Shown: positions 1 through 7,628 of the stretch, piece by piece
Numbering within the stretch: position 1 is the stretch's first letter
Layout: every line of letters begins with the position of its first letter
Assembly: GCA_010365215.1 (NCBI GenBank)
Contig: JAAFGT010000026.1
Location: 1-45,631, forward strand
DNA from: Acidipila sp.
GTDB lineage: Bacteria > Acidobacteriota > Terriglobia > Acidiferrales > UBA7541
DNA: 45,631 bases
Direction: 5' to 3'
Notes under the pieces: model-generated
Seen by the model: only the letters and a program-made list of their open reading frames with translations
Databases searched by the model: none
Told to the model about the DNA's origin: nothing
Program-made: the position numbers and the translations under genes

Positions 1-1
1 A

Positions 2-337
2 GCCGATTTCGAGTGGCGCGGCTTCGAGTGGATGGATTGCCACGATTCCGACCACAGCGTTCTCAGCTTTCTTCGCCGCGCGAAAGACCCGAAGGATTTC
101 CTGGTGGTGGTGGTAAACCTCACCCCGGTGGTTCGAGAAAATTACCGCGTACCGGTTCCCGCTCCGGGTTTCTACACCGAAGTTCTCAACACCGACGCAG
201 AAGTCTACGGCGGCACGAACGTCGGCAATCTCGGGGGCGTGCCCGCCGATCCCATGGCCTGGGGTGACCGCCCCTACTCGCTAAAGCTGACCTTGCCGCC
301 GCTCGCCGCGGTTTTCTTCAAGCCCTCCCGCGCCTGA
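2..337 (+). CDS. glgB: 1,4-alpha-glucan branching enzyme, C-terminal fragment
   Basis: The reading frame is open from the window edge, so the N-terminus and catalytic barrel lie outside; 111 residues are visible. They match the C-terminal all-beta domain of GH13 branching enzymes: an opening FEWMDCHDSDHSVLSF stretch, then FLVVVVNLTPVVRENYRV, the ending typical of GlgB with NTDAEVYGGTNVGN, and a final LTLPPLAAVFFKP. The enzyme makes alpha-1,6 branches in glycogen in the cytoplasm. Family assignment is secure from these motifs. I cannot tell which glg genes lie upstream. No gene overlaps its stop, and the next start is about 110 nt away. Confidence 0.93.
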   Translation, partial: ADFEWRGFEWMDCHDSDHSVLSFLRRAKDPKDFLVVVVNLTPVVRENYRVPVPAPGFYTEVLNTDAEVYGGTNVGNLGGVPADPMAWGDRPYSLKLTLPPLAAVFFKPSRA

Positions 338-387
338 CTACCGCTCTGCCTGCAGATGTGTCCAGTGGCCGCCCTTCGTGATTGCGG

Positions 388-414
388 GGAACTTTTCTCT
401 GCCACCTCGCGTAA
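388..414 (+). promoter_or_regulatory. Candidate ECF-sigma-type promoter
   Basis: GGAAC at 388-392, a 17-nt spacer beginning with TTTT, then CGTAA at 410-414. This GGAAC/CGTA arrangement and spacing is the usual layout of extracytoplasmic-function sigma promoters. It would start transcription about 25-30 nt before the ATG at 449, which has a strong ribosome-binding site GAGGAGG at 434-440. The match was found by eye and is a prediction. Confidence 0.4.
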
Positions 415-448
415 CGAATAGTACAAGCGAGGCGAGGAGGCCTCTCCC

Positions 449-1072
449 ATGACCACCGGAAAAACAAAAACCGCGGGTGCGCTGGCCGCAATTGCCGCAC
501 TGACCTTTATCGGCGTTTCGGCCATTACGTTGGCGGCACAAAACGACCCCAACGCCGCGCCGCAGGGCGCTAGCGCAACCGCCGACCGTTGGCTGCACGT
601 CTCGGTGATTAACCGCGACCCCAAAGGCGACCGCGTACGCGTCAATCTGCCGATCTCCGTCGCTGAAGGAGTCCTGAGCTCGGTTAAACATGATCGCCTC
701 GACCACGGCGTCATCAAAGTGGACCAGCTCAAGATGGACGAAGTGGATTTTCGCAAGCTGTACGCTAGTCTAAAAAGCGCTAAAGACGGCGAGTACGTAA
801 CCGTCGAAAGCGCTTCCTGCAACGTGCGCGTGGCAAAAGATAACGGTTTCTTCATCGTGCGCGCCAACGATAAGAGCAAGAAGGAGTCCAATATCTATGT
901 GCGCATGCCTTTCGCCGTCGTCGACGCGCTCTTCTCCGGCAAGCCGGACGAACTCAATGTTCTCGCGGCGCTGCGCGTTCTCTCCAGTCACGGCGACTCC
1001 GAGCTGGTCTCGGTGAAAGACTCGGAAAACACCGTGCGCGTCTGGGTGGACTCGAAAAACAGCACGGACTAA
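449..1072 (+). CDS. Secreted or membrane-anchored repeat protein of unknown function
   Basis: 207 residues; I do not recognise a named family. The hydrophobic segment at about residues 9-31 reads as an uncleaved anchor or signal peptide. Two related units follow. Unit A (about 48-139) runs strand - P - helix - V-rich strands; unit B (about 148-202) is a shorter copy. Both show a (V/Y)(R/V)xxP start, a helix ending in LxSxxD, then ExVxV and VRVxxD strands. The next gene, 143 nt downstream on the same strand, contains the same unit, so the two probably form an operon of paralogous domains. The start is supported by GAGGAGG eight bases upstream. A possible ECF promoter lies just before it. Confidence 0.8.
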   Translation: MTTGKTKTAGALAAIAALTFIGVSAITLAAQNDPNAAPQGASATADRWLHVSVINRDPKGDRVRVNLPISVAEGVLSSVKHDRLDHGVIKVDQLKMDEVDFRKLYASLKSAKDGEYVTVESASCNVRVAKDNGFFIVRANDKSKKESNIYVRMPFAVVDALFSGKPDELNVLAALRVLSSHGDSELVSVKDSENTVRVWVDSKNSTD

Positions 1073-1215
1073 CTCTGGTCAGCCGTGCGGCAGATCACAG
1101 AAATTACGCGCGGCGAGTTTTGTAGGGGCACGGCATGCCGTGCCCGCTTAGCGGCAGCGACGCTGAGAGTTTGTGGGAGTTTTTAACGGGGACTGACCGG
1201 GAGGCCAGGAAAGCC

Positions 1216-1641
1216 ATGATCATTGCGAAGATACTTCTAGGAACGGCTGTGCTGGGCGGCGCGGTAGCCATGCAGGATGGCATCGTCACCGTCAATGTCC
1301 GGGAAAAACATCCCGGCGGCCATCACATCTGGGTCGCGGCCCCGGGCGTACTGGTTCCGCTGGGATTAAAGTTCGCGCCCAGGCATGAATTGGAAGAACA
1401 GATGCGCTGTTCGCGCGAGTGGTTGCCGGTAGTGCACGCCGCGCTTCGCGAACTGCAAAAATCGCCCGACGCAATCTTCGTGGAAGTGCAGACAGCCAGG
1501 GAGCACGTCCTGGTGCAGAAGTCCTGGGGCCGCATCCAAGTGGACGTAGACACAGACGACGCGGAAGTTCACGTGGCCGTCCCGCTCCGCACCGCGCAGC
1601 ACGCGCTCGCCGAGCTCGAGGAGCTGCAGCCCGCATCCTGA
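1216..1641 (+). CDS. Small secreted paralogue of the upstream repeat protein
   Basis: 141 residues from the ATG chosen because AGGAAAG precedes it and the protein then begins with a hydrophobic segment (MIIAKILLGTAVLGGAVA). The same frame could start earlier at 1135, but that would bury the signal segment behind a polar stretch. Residues about 24-112 align by eye with unit A of the neighbour: VNVREKHPGGHHIWVAAP against VSVINRDPKGDRVRVNLP. A second unit begins at about 116 (EVHVAVPLRTAQHALAEL) and is cut off by the stop. Function is unknown; a cell-envelope or regulatory role is only a guess. It converges with the next gene at a gap of 18 nt. Confidence 0.72.
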   Translation: MIIAKILLGTAVLGGAVAMQDGIVTVNVREKHPGGHHIWVAAPGVLVPLGLKFAPRHELEEQMRCSREWLPVVHAALRELQKSPDAIFVEVQTAREHVLVQKSWGRIQVDVDTDDAEVHVAVPLRTAQHALAELEELQPAS

Positions 1642-1659
1642 GTAGAGCCCTGCGGCCGC

Positions 1660-2379
1660 CTAAATGTCCGGGCCCGTCTGGGTCACCATTCTCTGCGGCT
1701 CAAACTCCGTTTGAATATAAAGAGTGCTGGGCTTGCACACGAATTCCACCGACTTCTCCTCCGGCGCCACCAGCGGCTCACCAGTCGCCAGATTCTTGGG
1801 GAAATGAAAGAGCACTGCGGTGATGGTCTTGCCGTCCGGCCCGCGTTGGAACTCGACGTCGGTTGGCGGAACTTTTTGCTTGTTCTTCTTCGCCCGCAGA
1901 TAGGTCACACCCTCAAGCGCCGCCGCGTCCGCGTTTTCGAAGGCTAGTAAATTTCGGCCTAGAATGGCTACTTCATAATCCGGGATTGCACCGGTGAGGC
2001 TTTTCTCAGCGTCAGCTTCGGTCAATGCACCCCGCCGTACCGCTGCGCGCACCGCCGCGCGCCGGATGGTCATCGCTGACGCCCACTGAACGGTGAAATC
2101 CATCCCACCGCCGCGCTGATTCGGCACGTTCGCCTCCGCGCCGGGGGAACCGCTTGTGCCTTTGCCTGGCCCCCCCGTGTTCAACGACGAGTTGGCTTGG
2201 TTCGATGCTGTATCAAATGGGATCTTCACTTTCCTGGCCCACGGGGAATCGGTCATAATTTGACGCAGATCCACATCATCCCACTGCTTATCCGTCTTTT
2301 GCTTCCAGGGATCGCCAGCCCGTGCGCCAATCGCGAAACAGAACAGACCAGCCAGAGCAAAAACTAATTTACGTTTCAT
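1660..2379 (-). CDS. Secreted protein with SPWAR motif (acidobacterial GWxTD-like)
   Basis: 239 residues. I chose the ATG at 2379 because GGGAGG lies six bases upstream and the protein then begins with a clean signal peptide (MKRKLVFALAGLFCFAIGARA). The frame is open further upstream to an ATG at 2481 that would overlap the permease stop (ATGA), but that start adds 34 polar residues before the signal peptide. After the signal comes a DVDLRQIMTDSPWAR motif like the TDSPWA sequence seen in secreted acidobacterial proteins often labelled GWxTD. Residues about 60-95 are a Gly/Ser/Asn-rich linker. The C-terminal half is a mixed alpha/beta domain with no motif I can name. It lies directly downstream of the permease on the same strand. 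Confidence 0.75.
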   Translation of the reverse strand: MKRKLVFALAGLFCFAIGARAGDPWKQKTDKQWDDVDLRQIMTDSPWARKVKIPFDTASNQANSSLNTGGPGKGTSGSPGAEANVPNQRGGGMDFTVQWASAMTIRRAAVRAAVRRGALTEADAEKSLTGAIPDYEVAILGRNLLAFENADAAALEGVTYLRAKKNKQKVPPTDVEFQRGPDGKTITAVLFHFPKNLATGEPLVAPEEKSVEFVCKPSTLYIQTEFEPQRMVTQTGPDI

Positions 2380-2477
2380 AACCATCCTCCCGCCAATCCT
2401 CCCACCGCTTCCCGATCGCCGTTTTTTCTCAAGCTTGCCGCGTCGCCCTGCTCGAATCTCTGCGTTTAAGACTTCGC

Positions 2478-3566
2478 TCATTCAAAGGCCAGCGCCTCTA
2501 CCGGGTCGCTGCCGGAAGCGCGCACCGCTGGGAACACAGCCCCCAGCAACGCCCCGAGGAATGCCAGCGCAACACTTCTCAGCACCCATGCCCTGGTAAT
2601 TAGAATCATCAGTCCTGGCGAATACGATTTGAGCGCCCGGCAGGCCAGGAACGTCGCCGCCAGACCAATGATCACTCCCAGCGCCGACATCAGCGCCGTT
2701 TCGCTCAGAAACAGCCGCGCCACTTCCATTCTGGAAACGCCCAACGCTTTGAGGATTCCGATCTCCCGCGTGCGCTCCAGCACCATGGTGTGCATGGTCA
2801 GCAACACCACCAGGAAACTGATGGAGACGCCAATGATCACCATCACATTCAGGAACGGCTTCATTCCCGGCAGGTTGGAGGAATTCATCAGCGTCAGATA
2901 ATCCTGCATGGACCGCACCAGATGGCCGGGAAGTTTTCGCACGATGGCTTGTCGCGTGGCTTCGGTATCCCCTGTGCTTCGCACGTAGAACAGCGTCACG
3001 CGCTTATCGGCCGCGGCGATCTCCTGCGCCGTCGCCAGGGGAATAAACGAGCGCGCCCCTTTTCCGTGCGCTACTACCCCGCAGACCGTGAAGTCTCGGT
3101 TGAAAATGCTGAAGTGATCGCCAACGCGCAAATGGCGCTTTTCCGCTTGAATATCATCCAGAATGACTTCATCCGGTCGCTGGAAAGCCCGCCCGTCGCG
3201 AAAGACGAATCCCTGGCTTAGCGCACTGAAGCTCTGAAATTCAATTCCGTAAACGATTTCCAGGTTGCGCGCGTTGGCGATCACCAGCACCGGCGCCACC
3301 TGGTCCACGCCCGGCACCGCAGCGATTGTCTCTGCCAGGGATTGTTGCAGGACGGCGTTTGAAAACTGAAAGAAGATCGAGGCGTTCGGCGGCTGCACCA
3401 GAATGTCCGCGCCCACGCCCTCGACGCGTTTGCCCCAGTCGTTCACTGCGCCCAGCGTCATTCCCACGATCAGCAGGACGAAAGTAACCTGCAAAGCCAC
3501 GGCCACCACGCTCAGCGCCGTGCGTAGCGGGCGCGCGCGCAGATTGCTCCACAGCAACTGGGTCAT
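2478..3566 (-). CDS. FtsX/MacB-type ABC transporter permease without a visible ATPase partner
   Basis: About 362 residues from the ATG at 3566 (MTQLLWSNLRARPLRTALS). A GTG at 3587 has a better Shine-Dalgarno (GGGGGA), and an ATG at 3626 is also possible, so the start is uncertain. The layout is that of the MacB/FtsX family: one N-terminal membrane helix (about 19-42), a periplasmic MacB_PCD-like domain (about 43-250), then three C-terminal helices containing the conserved RTREIGILKALG and ending SDPVEALAFE. Such permeases work with an ATP-binding subunit, often in lipoprotein or peptide handling. No ATPase gene is adjacent: upstream is a divergent SDR gene, downstream the secreted SPWAR protein, which may be a partner. 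Confidence 0.9.
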   Translation of the reverse strand: MTQLLWSNLRARPLRTALSVVAVALQVTFVLLIVGMTLGAVNDWGKRVEGVGADILVQPPNASIFFQFSNAVLQQSLAETIAAVPGVDQVAPVLVIANARNLEIVYGIEFQSFSALSQGFVFRDGRAFQRPDEVILDDIQAEKRHLRVGDHFSIFNRDFTVCGVVAHGKGARSFIPLATAQEIAAADKRVTLFYVRSTGDTEATRQAIVRKLPGHLVRSMQDYLTLMNSSNLPGMKPFLNVMVIIGVSISFLVVLLTMHTMVLERTREIGILKALGVSRMEVARLFLSETALMSALGVIIGLAATFLACRALKSYSPGLMILITRAWVLRSVALAFLGALLGAVFPAVRASGSDPVEALAFE

Positions 3567-3747
3567 CGAGAAGCCGTTCCACGCCACAAATCCCCCACTC
3601 AGAACCCGATCTACGCACTTTAGCATTGCCCTTACCAGTGGTCAAAGCGCCTCGGCGGAGCACGCTCCGCTAACAACCCTAGCCATGCTAGATTTGTGCG
3701 CACCACCGTTCGTTCCCGAGAGAGTGCGCCAGGGAGAGCCCGTGGCC

Positions 3748-4827
3748 ATGGACACGCCGCAATCTGAATCGCACGGAACCAGCAGTGGACCCGTCCGGCG
3801 ATTGCTTGTCACCGGAATCTCCGGCAACCTCGGCGCCCGCCTCGCGCCCCTGCTGCAGGGGTTTGATCTCTTCTCCGCTGATCTGTACGCACCCCCGTCA
3901 TCCACGAGTGCCGGAAAATTCTTTCTTCTCGACCTGTCCACCACGGTAGGGCAGTCCGCCGTCGGCGAACTGATCGAGCGGGAAGGCATCGAAGCCATTC
4001 TTCACCTGGCATTCGTAATCGATCCGGTCCAGACCGGCATTCTGGACCCACAGCGCATGTGGCGGGCCAACGTCGTCGCCACACAAAAACTTCTCGAGAC
4101 TGTCGCCGCCTGCAATCGTTCGTCCACTCGCGTGCGGCTGTTTGTTTTTCCCTCGAGCGTTTCCGCCTATGGACCCGATCTACCGCCATTCGTGGGCGAA
4201 GACGCGCCGCTCGCCGCTCACACGCTCCCCTACGCCATCCATAAGAAGGTCAGCGACGAACTCTGCCGGCGCTTCCACCCAACGCTCGGAGGATGCGCCG
4301 TTTACATTTACCGTCCGCACATTTTCGCCGGGCCCACGGTCAACAATTTCATCCTGCACGCGATGCGCGGCCGGGCCAGCGGCCGGGGATGGCTGGCGCG
4401 GCGTGCCGAACGGCAGCGCTGGCGCATTCCCATTTTGCTCCCTGCTTTTTCCAAAGCAGAAAATCTCATCCAGTTCATTCACGTGGATGACATGGCGCGC
4501 GTTTTGTTCTGGACGTTGACCAACTTCGCCCCATGCGAGCTTAAAATCTTCAACTTGGCGGGATCCGGGCCTCCGGTTTCCTTCGTCGAGTGCGCCCGGA
4601 TGTCCGGCACGCCCCTCCTGCGCATTCCTGGCGAAACGTCAGTCTCCCTGCTACTCAAACTCTTCTGGAATCTCGGTCTTTCCGGCGTGCCGCCAGAGGC
4701 GCTTCCCTATTTTCTCGGTTCCTACACCATGGACACCTCTCGCCTGCGATCAGAACTGGGCCGCGACTATCCATCAGTGATTCAATGGTCTTCGCGCGAC
4801 GCTATCGCCGATGCGCTCAAACTTTGA
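3748..4827 (+). CDS. NAD-dependent epimerase/dehydratase (extended SDR)
   Basis: 359 residues from the ATG at 3748, which has AGGGAGAG nine bases upstream; the frame is open earlier but without a good ribosome site. The Rossmann nucleotide loop VTGISGNLG (G23, G26, G29) is near the N-terminus. The catalytic YxxxK is present as YAIHK, after a PSSVSAYG strand. A C-terminal substrate domain includes LIQFIHVDDMARVLFWTL and FNLAGSGPPVSF, typical of nucleotide-sugar epimerases and related SDRs. The substrate cannot be told from the sequence. It is divergent from the permease gene across 181 nt, which should hold both promoters. Confidence 0.88.
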   Translation: MDTPQSESHGTSSGPVRRLLVTGISGNLGARLAPLLQGFDLFSADLYAPPSSTSAGKFFLLDLSTTVGQSAVGELIEREGIEAILHLAFVIDPVQTGILDPQRMWRANVVATQKLLETVAACNRSSTRVRLFVFPSSVSAYGPDLPPFVGEDAPLAAHTLPYAIHKKVSDELCRRFHPTLGGCAVYIYRPHIFAGPTVNNFILHAMRGRASGRGWLARRAERQRWRIPILLPAFSKAENLIQFIHVDDMARVLFWTLTNFAPCELKIFNLAGSGPPVSFVECARMSGTPLLRIPGETSVSLLLKLFWNLGLSGVPPEALPYFLGSYTMDTSRLRSELGRDYPSVIQWSSRDAIADALKL

Positions 4828-4839
4828 ACTGTTACAAGA

Positions 4840-4859
4840 TTTCAACAGTTGTGTTGAAA
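4840..4859. repeat. Perfect 8-bp inverted repeat with 4-nt loop
   Basis: TTTCAACA at 4840-4847, loop GTTG, TGTTGAAA at 4852-4859. It starts 12 nt after the stop of the SDR gene, in a convergent intergenic region. The stem is AT-rich and is not followed by a T-run, so it is a weak terminator candidate. TGTTGAAAA (4852-4860) and TGTGGAAAA (4864-4872) form a near direct repeat resembling DnaA-box sequences. Confidence 0.55.
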
Positions 4860-5003
4860 ACCATGTGGAAAAAACCTTTTTCTCACCGCCAACTCTATAC
4901 CGCATATGATTTTCTTCCGGTTTGCACCATTGTTCAGCACAAATTTTATTTTCTTTGGCCAGCGGAATGCCCACAGGGAAATTTCTTCTCATTCGTGAGT
5001 CCG

Positions 5004-5018
5004 TGGGAAAATTTCCCA
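5004..5018. repeat. Perfect palindrome TGGGAAA-A-TTTCCCA
   Basis: A 7+1+7 inverted repeat in AT-rich DNA about 40 nt beyond the 3' end of the DCC-family gene. It looks like an operator or a short hairpin. Its position at a 3' end argues against ordinary promoter control. A partial echo (CCACAGGGAAATTTC) lies about 30 nt upstream at 4971-4985. Confidence 0.45.
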
Positions 5019-5056
5019 AAATAAGATTTTGCGGTCGCAGTGCCCGATCCATCCGG

Positions 5057-5494
5057 TTACGTGTCGAATCGTGCGCGCAATTTCTCGGGAAGTACCGGGC
5101 AGGAGTCTACCGGACGGACGAACCACCGATGGCGGTTCCGCGCCACCGCATCATAAGCGGCATCGCGCAGGAACGCCGGGATCAGCGCAAGCATCCCGGC
5201 CACGAGCCGCCACAATCCTCCCATGCTCTGAAGGATATGAATCACGGCAGCGGAACGGACCAACATTTCGTCGTCTGCCGTGCGGACCACGATGCTATCC
5301 CCTATCGCCCGTTCCCCTGAAGATTGACGTTGTCCCGGGGCGATGCATGCCCGGAACAGTTCTCCCTGCACCGGCGCAAACCGGAAAGTCACGGGGGTGG
5401 ATTCTTGCGCCAGCACGAATCGCACCAGGCGATGGCACAGGCCGCACTGCCCGTCATAGAAGATCCACTCGGTTCCAGGGGGGTGCTGCGGCAC
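5057..5494 (-). CDS. DCC-family (DUF393) thiol-disulfide oxidoreductase
   Basis: About 145 residues from a GTG at 5494 that has GGGA six bases upstream; a TTG at 5512 in the same frame would add six residues but has no ribosome site. The N-terminal WIFYDGQCGLCHRLVRFVL carries the family hallmark DGxCxxC (C17 and C20 in this numbering), which gives the DCC family its name. The family has a thioredoxin-like fold and is presumed to act on disulfides; substrates are mostly unknown. A C-terminal AxxRxRWF-type segment (YDAVARNRHRWF) also fits the family. It stands alone: convergent with the SDR gene, and followed upstream by another minus-strand gene about 85 nt away. Confidence 0.85.
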   Translation of the reverse strand: MPQHPPGTEWIFYDGQCGLCHRLVRFVLAQESTPVTFRFAPVQGELFRACIAPGQRQSSGERAIGDSIVVRTADDEMLVRSAAVIHILQSMGGLWRLVAGMLALIPAFLRDAAYDAVARNRHRWFVRPVDSCPVLPEKLRARFDT

Positions 5495-5523
5495 GATCCA
5501 TCCCTCATTCAAATGCGAGCACG

Positions 5524-5551
5524 TGCAGGTAGGTGAATGCAGGTAAGTTAA
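5524..5551. repeat. 14-nt direct repeat upstream of the DCC gene
   Basis: TGCAGGTAGGTGAA (5524-5537) is followed at once by TGCAGGTAAGTTAA (5538-5551), two mismatches apart. It sits 30 nt upstream of the DCC-family start, where a regulator could bind. A chance duplication is equally possible. Confidence 0.4.
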
Positions 5552-5578
5552 CTCGCCGCTCAGGCGTTGGCACGGGCG

Positions 5579-6076
5579 CTAGTACCAGCGCGTGGGTTTC
5601 TCCAGCTTGATTTTAATCGTCTGCTCCGGCTGATCCAGGTCATACCAACGCCCGTACGTCCTCCAGCCCGGCGCCATCACTTGCACCAGCACCTTCCCGC
5701 GCGGCACATTCGGAACTTTGACCATCCCCTCGCGGTTGGTTTTCAGGTCCATCTCCGGCAGCTTCTCCCGCCCGAACATTCGCGCTTTGGGATACCGCAC
5801 ATAGACGCTGGCGCTGTCCACCGGCTTGTCGTTGTCTCCTGCGGTGATCTCAATGTGCAGCGTCGACACACCGGAAGGCTTCACCGCCTTGTCGCTTGCC
5901 ACCGCGTCGGTTTTTGTCGATTCGCTCTTTGTCGACTCGGGCTTTGCCGCCTCCGGCTTCGCTGCGTCAGGCTTTGGCTTCCCCTGTGGCTCCTGGCCTC
6001 TGGCATAATTCGGCGCGGCACAGAGCAGCGCCAGCACCGCGAAGATGGAGAGCAGGGTCTTTCTCATTCCATTCAT
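5579..6076 (-). CDS. Secreted protein with carboxypeptidase-regulatory-like beta-sandwich
   Basis: 165 residues. The ATG at 6076 has GAGG six bases upstream, and a signal peptide follows (KTLLSIFAVLALLCAAPNYARG, residues about 6-27). Residues about 28-68 form a Lys/Pro/Ala/Ser-rich low-complexity linker with repeated AKPE and TKSES words. The C-terminal 95 residues (from STLHIEITAGDNDKPVDSAS) look like a carboxypeptidase-regulatory or transthyretin-like beta domain, with NREGMVKVPNVPRGKVLVQV matching the usual core strands and a WRTYGRWYDL end. The role is unknown. Such small domains are common in acidobacterial envelope proteins. Confidence 0.75.
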   Translation of the reverse strand: MNGMRKTLLSIFAVLALLCAAPNYARGQEPQGKPKPDAAKPEAAKPESTKSESTKTDAVASDKAVKPSGVSTLHIEITAGDNDKPVDSASVYVRYPKARMFGREKLPEMDLKTNREGMVKVPNVPRGKVLVQVMAPGWRTYGRWYDLDQPEQTIKIKLEKPTRWY

Positions 6077-6364
6077 TTCGTTCCTCGATGCCTAGCGTTG
6101 CAGCGGGTCGCTTATCTGGGATGCGTCCAGAAGCGCTCTTCGATGCCCAGTTTTATGAGTTAACTGCTTCCCGCCTCGGCATTTGACTGCGCGCGGCGGG
6201 TAAGCTAATTTCGTTGCTTCGGATTCCCGCGCCCCACGCGAAAGAATCTCCATTCATATACCCGGAGAACACTTTCCGCAACTCGTATGCGCACGGGCGC
6301 CGATCTTGCGCCGCTAGGGAAAGCCCGCATGCACACCTGGCTGCGCGGATTCTCGAGGAGACAC

Positions 6365-7504
6365 ATGGGATTTTCAACCGATGCGATCCACGTAGGCCAG
6401 GAGGCCGACCCCTCCACCGGCGCTATCGTCGCGCCCATCTACCAGACCTCCACCTACCTCCAGGAGGCCCTCGGCAAAGATAAGGGCTATGACTACGCGC
6501 GCACGGCTCATCCGAATCGTCGCGCCCTGGAGCGCTGCATCACTCGCCTGGAAGGCGGCCTCACCAGTTTCGTCTTCACTTCCGGCATGGCCGGCATCGA
6601 CGCCGTCTTCCGCCTTCTGCGCCCCGGCGACCACACCATCCTCTCCGACTCCGTCTATGGCGGCGTCTACCGGCTCACCACCCAGCTCCTCGTGCAGTTT
6701 GGAATGGAGTTCACTTTCGTGGACACTTCCTGCGCCAAAAACGTGGCCCAGGCCATCCGCCCTTCCACCAAAATGCTCTATATCGAGACGCCCACCAATC
6801 CCACCATGCTGGTCACCGATCTTGCCGCTATGGGCAGCCTGGCCCGTGAGCGCAACGTCACCCTGGTGGTGGACAACACCTTTCTCAGCCCTTACTTCCA
6901 GCAGCCCATCACCTTTGGCGCGCACATCGTGGTCCATTCCATGACCAAATATCTCAACGGCCACAGCGACATGACCGGCGGCGCCGTCATCCTCACTCGC
7001 CAGGAAGATGCCGACAAAATTTACTTCCTGCAACGCTCCACCGGCGCCGGCTTGGCTCCCATGGACTGCTTTCTGGTTTCCCGCGGCATCAAAACGCTGG
7101 CCGTGCGCATGGAACGCCACAATCAGAACGGCATGGCCATCGCCCGCCATCTCGAAGCCCATCCTAAGGTGAAGCGCGTCATCTATCCCGGCCTGGCCTC
7201 TCACCCGCAACACGAAGTGGCCAAGCGCCAGCAGCGCGGCTTCGGCGCCATGATCGCCTTCGACCTCGGCTCGCTGGCCGCCGCCCGTCGCCTGCTCGAC
7301 CACGTGCGCCTCTGTTCCCTGGCCGAAAGCCTCGGCGGCGTGGAAACTCTCATCTCGCACCCCGCCAGCATGACCCACGCCTCCATCCCCGCGGAAGTGC
7401 GCGCAAAAACAGGCATCACAGAAGGCTTGGTGCGCATCTCGGTCGGTATCGAAGATGTTGAGGACCTAATCGCCGATCTGAACCAGGCGCTCGACCACAT
7501 TTAA
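6365..7504 (+). CDS. Cys/Met-metabolism PLP enzyme (cystathionine gamma-synthase/gamma-lyase type)
   Basis: 379 residues. The ATG at 6365 is chosen for GAGGAG four bases upstream and for the family-typical start GFSTDAIHVGQE. The PLP-binding lysine is K195 in VHSMTKYLNGHSDMTGG. Other conserved pieces are FTSGMAGIDAVFRLL, YIETPTNP, VVDNTF and the C-terminal SLGGVETLISHPASMTHA. The enzyme belongs to the transsulfuration family and acts in the cytoplasm on cystathionine, O-acyl-homoserine or a related substrate. Sequence alone does not separate synthase from lyase. The next gene, a cupin, follows on the same strand after 124 nt and may be separate. Confidence 0.93.
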   Translation: MGFSTDAIHVGQEADPSTGAIVAPIYQTSTYLQEALGKDKGYDYARTAHPNRRALERCITRLEGGLTSFVFTSGMAGIDAVFRLLRPGDHTILSDSVYGGVYRLTTQLLVQFGMEFTFVDTSCAKNVAQAIRPSTKMLYIETPTNPTMLVTDLAAMGSLARERNVTLVVDNTFLSPYFQQPITFGAHIVVHSMTKYLNGHSDMTGGAVILTRQEDADKIYFLQRSTGAGLAPMDCFLVSRGIKTLAVRMERHNQNGMAIARHLEAHPKVKRVIYPGLASHPQHEVAKRQQRGFGAMIAFDLGSLAAARRLLDHVRLCSLAESLGGVETLISHPASMTHASIPAEVRAKTGITEGLVRISVGIEDVEDLIADLNQALDHI

Positions 7505-7575
7505 TCGTTCTCATAATCGTTCGCCTTGTCGATCGCATAATTGCCCCCAGCTTGCCAGGGTTATGGCCCCGCCCG

Positions 7576-7607
7576 TCAGGCCAGCACAGCATCAGGCCAG
7601 CACAGTA
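7576..7607 (+). repeat. 16-bp tandem duplication before the cupin gene
   Basis: TCAGGCCAGCACAGCA (7576-7591) is followed immediately by TCAGGCCAGCACAGTA (7592-7607), one mismatch. It lies inside the possible N-terminal extension of the cupin frame. It fits untranslated leader better than coding sequence and favours the GTG start at 7629. Confidence 0.7.
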
Positions 7608-7628
7608 TCTTCCCGACAGGAGCAACCA

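Larger units (their letters stand above)
4828..5056. other. AT-rich convergent intergenic region
   Basis: The stretch lies between two convergent genes and is clearly more AT-rich than its surroundings. It holds the inverted repeat at 4840-4859, the two DnaA-box-like 9-mers up to 4872, and an operator-like palindrome at 5004-5018. I see no gene or RNA in it. Confidence 0.6.

Noticed and set aside
6374-7378. 334-codon open frame opposite the Cys/Met PLP enzyme
   Set aside because: It mirrors a well-conserved gene, and its product is Gly/Ala/His-rich without any family resemblance.
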